Shown here in pieces: positions 8,508 to 14,627 of a stretch of 34,752 bases of DNA; the first letter of the stretch is position 1, and each line of letters opens with the position of its first letter. The notes under the pieces are model-generated. The model ran no database searches. It was not told where the DNA came from and was given only the letters and a program-made list of their open reading frames with translations. The stretch comes from CAYLZO01 sp964387775 (GTDB taxonomy: Bacteria > Chloroflexota > Anaerolineae > JAAYZQ01), in assembly GCA_964387775.1 (NCBI GenBank), contig CAYLZO010000022.1:1-34752 (forward strand), in the 5' to 3' direction. Made by a program: the position numbers and the translations under genes.

Positions 8508-8536
8508 ATTTTAGCCCAAGACGGAACAGATGTCAA
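8508..8536 (-). promoter_or_regulatory. Sigma-70 promoter for alaS operon
   Basis: On the minus strand TTGACA (8536-8531), a 17-base spacer and TAAAAT (8513-8508). Transcription would begin near 8501. Confidence 0.75.
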
Positions 8537-8673
8537 ACCCACCGAAAGGCGGGCTTTCGAAGCAAATCGATCCGGTGGGTCAACACACGCTCAGAGCGTA
8601 GGGATGGCATCCGGCCTTTGTCTTCTGCTTCGAATACCCAAGGCTTTCGTTCGGAGGGAACCGCTTTGTTGGT
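8537..8673. other. Non-coding gap between divergent promoters
   Basis: Part of the 413-base gap between alaS and the deacetylase. No convincing gene: frames crossing it lack a ribosome site and merge with out-of-frame DNA of the next gene. No clear operator is visible. Confidence 0.5.
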
Positions 8674-8702
8674 TTGTCGATTCCTGGGCCTTCGAGTATA
8701 AT
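8674..8702 (+). promoter_or_regulatory. Sigma-70 promoter for deacetylase–methyltransferase pair
   Basis: TTGTCG (8674-8679), 17-base spacer, perfect TATAAT (8697-8702). About 60 bases of leader follow before the ATG at 8770. Confidence 0.75.
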
Positions 8703-8769
8703 CTCTTTTGTAATACGAGGTCTCGTCTCACATCTCGAAAAAGGTGCGCGTCGCGAGGAGGAGAGGGCC

Positions 8770-9618
8770 ATGAGCAGACGCCTCATCGTCAACGCCGACG
8801 ACTATGGACGGTCGCCGGGGGTTTCACGCGGCATCCTGGAGGCCCATCGCCGGGGCATCGTCACCAGCACGACGGTGATGGTCAACCAGCTGGGCGTGCA
8901 GGAGCAACTAAAGGAAGCGCTCGCCGAGCCGGAGCTGGGCGTCGGCCTGCACCTGACCTTCACCGCCTGGCGGCCCGTGCTGCCCCCCGACACGATACCC
9001 GGCCTGGTGGACGACGCCGGGCACTTTTTCGACCAGCACACGGTCTGGGCCAAGGCCGAGGAGATGCCGCTGCACAGCCTCCAGGCCGAGCTCACCGCCC
9101 AGATCGGCCGCTTCGCCGCCTGGGCCGGCCGCCTGCCCGACCACCTCGACTGCCACCACTTTGTCCACCTCTATCCGCCCTTCTTCCAGGTCTATGCCGA
9201 TCTGGCAGGCCAGTTTGGCTTGCCGCTGCGCATCCCCTTCCCGCCAAAGACGGATTTTGCCCAGGCCATCGAGACCCTCTCCTTCCTGGAAGAGTTCCCC
9301 AGGGACCTGGTGCGGGGCATGATCACCACCAACAGCCAACTCGTCCGCGCCCGCCGCCTGGCCCACCCCGATCACTTTGTCGCCACGTTTTTCGGCCGCG
9401 AGACGCTGACGCTGTTTTTTTTGCTCCACCTGCTCGACACGTTGCCGGAGGGTGTCACCGAGCTCATGTGCCACCCCGGCTACGCCGACGAGGCATTGGC
9501 CGAAAGCACCTACCGCGCCGAGCGCGAGATCGAGCTGGCATTGCTCACCGATCCCAAAGTCCGGGAGCGCGTGGAGGAGCGGGGCATCGAGCTGATTACC
9601 TTTGGCGCGTTGCGATGA
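8770..9618 (+). CDS. ChbG/YdjC-like carbohydrate deacetylase (HpnK-like)
   Basis: 282 residues. YdjC-family enzymes remove N-acetyl groups from sugars or glycolipids with a divalent metal. The protein opens RRLIVNADDYGRSPGVSRG, giving the metal/catalytic Asp pair (D10, D11). It continues with LGVGLHLTFTAW, DHLDCHHFVHLYPPFFQVY (metal histidines) and ELMCHPGYAD near the C-terminus, as expected for the family. The start ATG at 8770 follows GGAGGAGAGG and matches where the domain begins; upstream in-frame codons have no site. The stop overlaps the next gene's ATG (ATGA), so the methyltransferase is translationally coupled. Substrate unknown; hopanoid glycolipid (HpnK-type) or chitin-oligosaccharide deacetylation are both possible. 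Confidence 0.88.
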   Translation: MSRRLIVNADDYGRSPGVSRGILEAHRRGIVTSTTVMVNQLGVQEQLKEALAEPELGVGLHLTFTAWRPVLPPDTIPGLVDDAGHFFDQHTVWAKAEEMPLHSLQAELTAQIGRFAAWAGRLPDHLDCHHFVHLYPPFFQVYADLAGQFGLPLRIPFPPKTDFAQAIETLSFLEEFPRDLVRGMITTNSQLVRARRLAHPDHFVATFFGRETLTLFFLLHLLDTLPEGVTELMCHPGYADEALAESTYRAEREIELALLTDPKVRERVEERGIELITFGALR

Positions 9619-10262
9619 AAAGCTGGTGGCGGCGGCTCGTCGGCCTGGGCTTCCGGCTGCTCTACAACGAACTGGCCTGGACCTACGACGCCGTCAGTTG
9701 GCTCGCCTCGCTGGGCCGCTGGCGCCGCTGGCAGCAGAGCGCCCTGGGTTTCTTGCCACCCACGGGCCGGGTGCTGGAAATCGCCTCGGGGCCCGGCCAC
9801 CTGCTGGCCGACCTGGCCCGGGCCGGATACGGGGCCGTCGGCCTCGATCCATCGCCGGCCATGCTGCGCCAGGCCCGCCGGCGGCTGGCCGCCCAGGGAC
9901 TCGAAGCCGAACTCTGCCAGGGGCGCGCCGACTCGCTGCCCCTGGCGCCAGCGAGTCTCGACGCCGTCGTCACCACCTTTCCCACCTCCTTCGTCTACGA
10001 GACCGCCTGGATGGGCCAGGCCGCCCGGGGGCTCAGGCCAGGGGGGCGGCTGGTCGTCGTCGAGATGGCTTCCTTCCAGGGCCGCAAACCCCTGGAGCGC
10101 GGCCTCGAAGGGCTCTATCGCGTCACCGGCCAGCGCGGCCCAGCCCCCGACCTCGCCGCCTTGCTCAACGCGGCCGGGCTGACCACCCGCCAGCAGCGAG
10201 TCGAAGTGGCCGACACCACGGTCTTTCTCGTCGTCGCCGACAAACCCCCGGGCCTGGGCTGA
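9615..10262 (+). CDS. Class I SAM-dependent methyltransferase
   Basis: 215 residues. Motif I is VLEIASGPGHLLADLARAG and motif II ends in GAVGLDPSPAML. Then come ADSLPLAPASLDAVVTTFP and GLRPGGRLVVVEMASF (motifs IV-VI), as in UbiE/Methyltransf_11 proteins. An N-terminal LLYNELAWTYDAVSWLAS segment resembles UbiE-type enzymes acting on quinones or lipids. The ATG at 9615 overlaps the stop of the deacetylase by four bases, which fixes the start and implies coupled translation. A joint role in modifying a lipid or glycolipid is a reasonable inference from the pairing; the methyl acceptor cannot be told. Confidence 0.85.
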   Translation: MKSWWRRLVGLGFRLLYNELAWTYDAVSWLASLGRWRRWQQSALGFLPPTGRVLEIASGPGHLLADLARAGYGAVGLDPSPAMLRQARRRLAAQGLEAELCQGRADSLPLAPASLDAVVTTFPTSFVYETAWMGQAARGLRPGGRLVVVEMASFQGRKPLERGLEGLYRVTGQRGPAPDLAALLNAAGLTTRQQRVEVADTTVFLVVADKPPGLG

Positions 10263-10329
10263 GTTACGTCCGGTCTCCCGCAGAGAGAGGGAGGAATCCC
10301 CAGAACCTCTGTTCGCCCGCCCCCGCCAG

Positions 10330-10358
10330 TTGACGAAAACCGCCATTCGCGGTATACT
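10330..10358 (+). promoter_or_regulatory. Sigma-70 promoter for nitrilase-like/Nudix pair
   Basis: TTGACG (10330-10335), 17-base spacer, TATACT (10353-10358). About 70 bases precede the ATG at 10436. Confidence 0.8.
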
Positions 10359-10435
10359 GGCGGCGATCAACAAGCAGGTGATGATGCGGGCAAAACCCCC
10401 GAATCATCACTTATCGTTTCATAAGGAGACCAAAC

Positions 10436-11269
10436 ATGCAAGAGATCACCGTTGCCGTCGTGCAGATGCATCCCCAACTGGGCAAGGTCGAGGACAACCT
10501 CATCGCCATGGGCAAGTTCGTGGACCGGATCTGCAGCGAGCAAAAGACCGACCTCATCGTCTTTCCCGAACTGGCGACGACGGGCTACGAACTGGGCTTG
10601 CGCTTCACCGACGTCGCCGAGCGGGTGCCCGGCCACCAGGTCAACCTCCTGGCCCAGCGGGCGGCCGATTACAGCACGCACATCGTCTTTGGCCTGGTGA
10701 CCAAGGAAAAGGTGGAGAGCGTCATCTACAACGCCGCCATAGTCGTCGGCCCCGATGGCGAGCTACTGGGCGAGTATCGCAAGCTCCACCTGCCAGGCGA
10801 GGAGCGACTCGCTTTCCGGCCGGGCTACCGCATCCGGCCCGTGGAGACCACCTTTGGCCAGATCGGCGTGATCCTCGGCTGGGACCTGGCCTTCCCCGAG
10901 ACCACGCGCAGCCTCGCCCTCGACGGGGCGGACATTTTGTGCGTCTGCGCCAACTGGGGCCACTCGCCGGCCCACGACCGGGCCACCTACGTCCAGGAGT
11001 GGCGGACCTACGTCCAGGCTCGCGCCCTGGAAAACGCGACGTACATCGTCGCCAGCAACCGCATCGGCGAGGAGTACAGCTACCAGTTCTTTGGCGACAG
11101 CATGGTCGTCGGCCCCCGCGGCGAGATCCACGCCGCCATCGACGAAGAGATCGAGGCCTACGCCGTGACCACCGTGGACCTCGACGCCGTGCGCGAGACC
11201 CGGGAGGAGTCGCAGCTCATCCAGTGCCGCGTGCCGGCGGCCTACCGCTCGGTCGTGCGCAAGTATTGA
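10436..11269 (+). CDS. Nitrilase-superfamily (carbon-nitrogen hydrolase) protein with catalytic Cys replaced by Gly
   Basis: 277 residues, normal length. Family members hydrolyse nitriles or amides with a Glu-Lys-Cys triad. The Glu is present in LIVFPELATTGYELG (E45) and the Lys in GEYRKLHLPGEE (K116). The nucleophile elbow, usually GVxxCxDxxFPE, reads IGVILGWDLAFPET, with Gly at 148 (codon GGC). C169 and C171 lie close by in sequence (ILCVCANW), but they fall outside the usual nucleophile position. The rest of the alpha-beta-beta-alpha fold looks intact (NATYIVASNRIGEE, FFGDSMVVGPRGE). It is therefore probably a non-catalytic or altered member; a sequencing error (TGC to GGC) must be excluded. 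ATG at 10436 follows AAGGAG; the Nudix gene begins 12 bases after the stop. Confidence 0.85.
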   Translation: MQEITVAVVQMHPQLGKVEDNLIAMGKFVDRICSEQKTDLIVFPELATTGYELGLRFTDVAERVPGHQVNLLAQRAADYSTHIVFGLVTKEKVESVIYNAAIVVGPDGELLGEYRKLHLPGEERLAFRPGYRIRPVETTFGQIGVILGWDLAFPETTRSLALDGADILCVCANWGHSPAHDRATYVQEWRTYVQARALENATYIVASNRIGEEYSYQFFGDSMVVGPRGEIHAAIDEEIEAYAVTTVDLDAVRETREESQLIQCRVPAAYRSVVRKY

Positions 11270-11281
11270 GTTGACAGGCTT

Positions 11282-11821
11282 GTGATCTGGGAGACGCTGG
11301 GCAGCCGCTACCTGTGGCAGAGCCCGTGGTACAATCTACGCCAGGACCGGCTCCGCGCCCGGGACGGCCACGAATTCACCTACACCGTCGTCGAGCATCC
11401 CGGCGCCGTGTGGGTTGTGCCGGTCACGACCGACGGCCGGGTGGTGTTGATCCGCAACTACCGCCATCCGGTGACCGATTGGTGCTACGAGGTGCCTGCC
11501 GGCGGCCTCTCGGCTGGCCTGAAGCCCGAAGAGGTCGCCCGCCGCGAGCTGGCCGAAGAGATCGGCGGCCGGGCGGCCCGGTTGCGCTACGTGGGCCGCT
11601 TTTACACCTCCAACGGCATCTCTGACGAAGTGGCTTACGTCTACCTCGCGACAGGGGTCCAGTTGGGCGAGACGCAGCGAGAGCCAACCGAGCGGATCGA
11701 AGTCGAGATCGTGTCCGTCGGCGAGGCGCTGCGCATGGCCCGCGAGGGCGAGATCACGGACGGGCCGAGCGCCCTGGCGCTGCTCTGGTGCGAGCACCTG
11801 CTAGGCGACTTGGGCAACTAG
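11282..11821 (+). CDS. Nudix hydrolase, ADP-ribose pyrophosphatase-like
   Basis: 179 residues. The N-terminal part (ETLGSRYLWQSPWYNLRQD) and VPVTTDGRVVLIRNYRHPV match ADP-ribose pyrophosphatases, which split ADP-ribose into AMP and ribose-5-phosphate. The Nudix box (residues 74-96) is GGLSAGLKPEEVARREL followed by AEEIGG. The metal-binding core REL-AEE is intact, but the first conserved Glu of the box (usually PGE) is Leu80. The start is GTG at 11282 with only a weak site, so coupling to the preceding gene is likely. Shared transcription with the nitrilase-like gene suggests a link to nucleotide or cofactor metabolism, as inference only. Confidence 0.88.
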   Translation: MIWETLGSRYLWQSPWYNLRQDRLRARDGHEFTYTVVEHPGAVWVVPVTTDGRVVLIRNYRHPVTDWCYEVPAGGLSAGLKPEEVARRELAEEIGGRAARLRYVGRFYTSNGISDEVAYVYLATGVQLGETQREPTERIEVEIVSVGEALRMAREGEITDGPSALALLWCEHLLGDLGN

Positions 11822-11896
11822 GAAACCTGTCATTGCGAGTGGCGCACAGCGGTCGCCCGCCGCTCATTATGAAAGAAACAGTCCCCAGCTTCCCCC

Positions 11897-14542
11897 TTAC
11901 GTCAAAGCAGCTATCTTGACCGGCGTCACCTTACGATAGACCTCGGCCGGCTGCCTGCGATCCCCATCGACCGCCAGCAGCGCCTCGACGGAGATGCCGA
12001 ACAGCCGCTCGTTCTCCCGCAGGTAGGGCTCGACGAGCGCCCAGTCGGCGTCGGTCAGGGGCACGAAGCGACCGCCGTTGAGTTGCTCGTCGCTCAGCAG
12101 CCGCCCCGGGTCCCGCACGTAGATCGCCCCGCCCGACGCCAGCGAAAAGAGATTGCCGCCGGGATAGGGCGACGGCTGGGGCATCATTTGCCCGTGGGCG
12201 TCGAACTCGACGCCGTTGAGCACCACAAACCCGCCCCCGTGCAGCGGGTCGCCGGCCATGAACGACTCGGCCAGGTAATCGAGGCAGGTGCCATTGATGA
12301 CCACCCGCGGGCTGCCGGCGGCGTTGATCAGCGGCCGCCCGGCGGCGTTGCCCAGCACGTAGGCCTCGCCCCCCTTGGCGCCGTACAGGAACGTCTGGCC
12401 CACGTCGCCGTGGATCACCAGCTTGCCCGCTTTCAGTATCTGGCCCACCTGGTCCTGGGCGCTGTCGTGGACGTGGACCTCGGCGCCCTGCAAGCCGGAG
12501 CCGAGATAGTCGCCGCTGGCGCCATAGACGTCGATGCGCACGCCCTCGCTGCCCGGTCCCAACCCGCAGCCGCAAAAGCGCCCGCCGCGCCAGTTGTAGG
12601 CCACGAACCGCCGCCAGCCCAACGCTGCCGCTCGCACGAGGAGCCGCGCCGCCGCGTCGTCGCCCTCGGGCGGAAAGCCGGCGGCGTCGAGCACCAGCGC
12701 CTCCTCGCCGGCCGCCGGCCCGCGCAGCGCCGAGCGGCTCGCCCACGCCACGCGCCGGCGGGCATGCGCGCCGGGCGCATCCAGGGCCGGCACTGCGTCA
12801 AAAATCCTGGCCAGCGCCCGGTCCGCCAGGGCCAGCACCGAGGCCCGGCGCTTGGCCCCGGGGTCGTATCGCCGGTCGCGCAGCCGGGTGAGCAGGCCGA
12901 CGGCAAAGTCCCACGCCTCGTCGCCCGATGCCGCCAGCTCAACCATCCGCTCGCCGAACCAGGCCAGCGCGCCGTACTCCCAGCCCGGCAGCTCGCGGAG
13001 CAGCCCCCGCCAGGCGCCCTCGATCCCCTCTGGCCCGGCGACCACCCACTCACCCGCCGCGCCTACGGCCCACGTCAGCTCGGGCGCGACCCACAGCGCC
13101 GTGCTGGGGTTGTTGTGCACCTGGTCGGCGGGCGTCGTCACCCGAGCCCCGAACTTGTCCGTCACCACCAGCTCTCGCTGCCCGCCGCCCGAATCGCGCA
13201 CCGTGAACACGAACGCCCCGCCGTCGGTATGGCTGCCGCCCCGCGCGTTCCAGTAGCGGTCGGCCACGGGGCAGATGCGCTCGTCCTCGGCGGCCAGGCT
13301 GGCCAGCGCGGCGTCGATGGCCTGCTTCTCCGAGGCGACCAGGCCCACCTGGACCTTGCCCTCGTGCAGGGCAAAGACCTGGGGGCGCAGCATCGACGTG
13401 TCGGTGATGCCCAGCAGTTGCCACTCCCCTTCGACTCCGCTCACCGGAACGGCAGCGGTACTCTGCAGGACAGGGGCCGCGTCCGGCCGGCTGCGGGCGA
13501 TGATGAAAAACCACGGCCCATCGGGCGAGGCGTGCAGGTGGGTGGCCTGCACCGCCTTGTAGAGCCCCTGCTTGTGGGGCGCCAGCAGGTCAAAGTCGCG
13601 CTCGGTGGTCGGCGCCAGGGCCTCGATGGTCACTTCCAGCGGATAGCCATAGACGCGGTCCAGCAGGTCAAAGAGTTGGACGCTGACCTCGGTGTCGGTC
13701 AGGAACAGCGGCGCGATGTTGCGCTGGCGCAGGTAGGTCGCCACGGCGTGATAGTTGGCAAAGTCGCCGTTGTGGACCAGCGCCTCGTTCAGCCCGATGA
13801 AGGGATGCGCCCCGCCCGGGTGCCAGACGCGGCCCTTGGTCGGGTAGCGCTGGTGGGCGATCCAGACGTGGGCGACCAGGTCCTCCAGGCAGTAGTAGGC
13901 CATCGCCTGCTCGGCATAGCCCACGATCTTGAAGACCAACAAATCGCGCCCGTGGGACAACACAAAGGCCCGCTGCTCGCCCAGGCTGGCGTAGAACTGC
14001 TGGTTGAGGCGGAAGGTGTTGCGATAAACGAACTCGTCGGCGACCTGGCGCGGGTCCAGGCGATCCAGGCCGTTGCGGGCGGCAAAGCGGGCCAGCACCT
14101 TCGGCCGGGGGCGGACGAAATAGCGGACTACGTCGGGCGGGCGGACCTCCAGGCCCGGCACGGCGCGATGGTCGTCCAGGGTGGGGATGGGGTAGCCCTC
14201 GACGACGTCGTAGTAGGGCAGGATGGCCTCGCGCTCCACCTCAGCGCGGGCGCCGGGGTCGAGGTAGGCCACCTGGAGCAGCGTCGCCCCGCGCAGCGTC
14301 TCGGCCGAGACGCCCATCTGGGCCGGCGACAGACCCGTCGCGGCGATGCCGCCGCCCTTGCCGTTGCCCCGATTGTGCATCTGGCGCGCCGGGGCGACCA
14401 GGTGCCGCCCGGCGACCGGGATCGACGCCGCCAGTCCGACGACGCCGCAGCCCCCCTCCTCCGCCGCCTTGCGCGCCGGGAGCGGCAGGCCGGCGACCAG
14501 ATCTCTTCGTGAGATGATGATTTGCTCTGCAATAGTGTTCAT
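11897..14542 (-). CDS. Glutamate synthase-type subunit: class II glutamine amidotransferase + GXGXG domain
   Basis: 881 residues. The N-terminal class II amidotransferase should release ammonia from glutamine. Its nucleophile is Cys32 in GGCGVVGLAAS, so a 31-residue propeptide would have to be removed to free the N-terminal cysteine. Further signs are VWIAHQRYPTKGRVWHPGGA, ALVHNGDFANYHAVATYL and FLTDTEVSVQLFDLL. After a variable middle part, residues ~650-785 form the right-handed helix of the GltB alpha-3 region: GLQGAEVHVHD, GKLVIHGDVGQTFLYGAKGG, GNAAGRPLINAAG, AGDPLHGGGFVVLNG. The FMN/synthase centre is missing here and is supplied by the upstream gene. ATG at 14542 follows AAGGAG. No NADPH-oxidising GltD subunit is in the window. 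Good confidence in domains. Confidence 0.9.
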   Translation of the reverse strand: MNTIAEQIIISRRDLVAGLPLPARKAAEEGGCGVVGLAASIPVAGRHLVAPARQMHNRGNGKGGGIAATGLSPAQMGVSAETLRGATLLQVAYLDPGARAEVEREAILPYYDVVEGYPIPTLDDHRAVPGLEVRPPDVVRYFVRPRPKVLARFAARNGLDRLDPRQVADEFVYRNTFRLNQQFYASLGEQRAFVLSHGRDLLVFKIVGYAEQAMAYYCLEDLVAHVWIAHQRYPTKGRVWHPGGAHPFIGLNEALVHNGDFANYHAVATYLRQRNIAPLFLTDTEVSVQLFDLLDRVYGYPLEVTIEALAPTTERDFDLLAPHKQGLYKAVQATHLHASPDGPWFFIIARSRPDAAPVLQSTAAVPVSGVEGEWQLLGITDTSMLRPQVFALHEGKVQVGLVASEKQAIDAALASLAAEDERICPVADRYWNARGGSHTDGGAFVFTVRDSGGGQRELVVTDKFGARVTTPADQVHNNPSTALWVAPELTWAVGAAGEWVVAGPEGIEGAWRGLLRELPGWEYGALAWFGERMVELAASGDEAWDFAVGLLTRLRDRRYDPGAKRRASVLALADRALARIFDAVPALDAPGAHARRRVAWASRSALRGPAAGEEALVLDAAGFPPEGDDAAARLLVRAAALGWRRFVAYNWRGGRFCGCGLGPGSEGVRIDVYGASGDYLGSGLQGAEVHVHDSAQDQVGQILKAGKLVIHGDVGQTFLYGAKGGEAYVLGNAAGRPLINAAGSPRVVINGTCLDYLAESFMAGDPLHGGGFVVLNGVEFDAHGQMMPQPSPYPGGNLFSLASGGAIYVRDPGRLLSDEQLNGGRFVPLTDADWALVEPYLRENERLFGISVEALLAVDGDRRQPAEVYRKVTPVKIAALT

Positions 14543-14556
14543 AGGGTGGCTCCTTC

Positions 14557-14627
14557 ACGTGTTGCGTGTTGCGTGATGCGTGATTCCCCCGAGGCTGTCA
14601 CGCAACACGCATCACGAATCACGCCAG
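14557..14627. repeat. Inverted repeat of CGTGTTGCGTGATGCGT words between glutamate synthase genes
   Basis: TGCGTGTTGCGTGA (14563-14576) is a perfect 14-base inverted repeat of TCACGCAACACGCA (14598-14611), with 21 bases between. The arms are made of repeated GTGTTGCGT and GTGATGCGT words. The stop codon of the upstream FMN subunit (14621-14619) lies inside it. A stable hairpin would form in the mRNA between the two cistrons. Related elements are at 8401-8500 and 17150-17214. Confidence 0.8.

Noticed and set aside
8436..9614. An extended methyltransferase beginning at 8436
   Set aside because: The frame before 9615 is an out-of-frame reading of the deacetylase and intergenic DNA. The ATGA overlap marks the real start.
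11848..11864. Terminator between the convergent Nudix and glutaminase genes (AGCGG…CCGCT)
   Set aside because: Only five pairs and no T-run on either strand; the nearby CATTGCGAG words look like an intergenic repeat.
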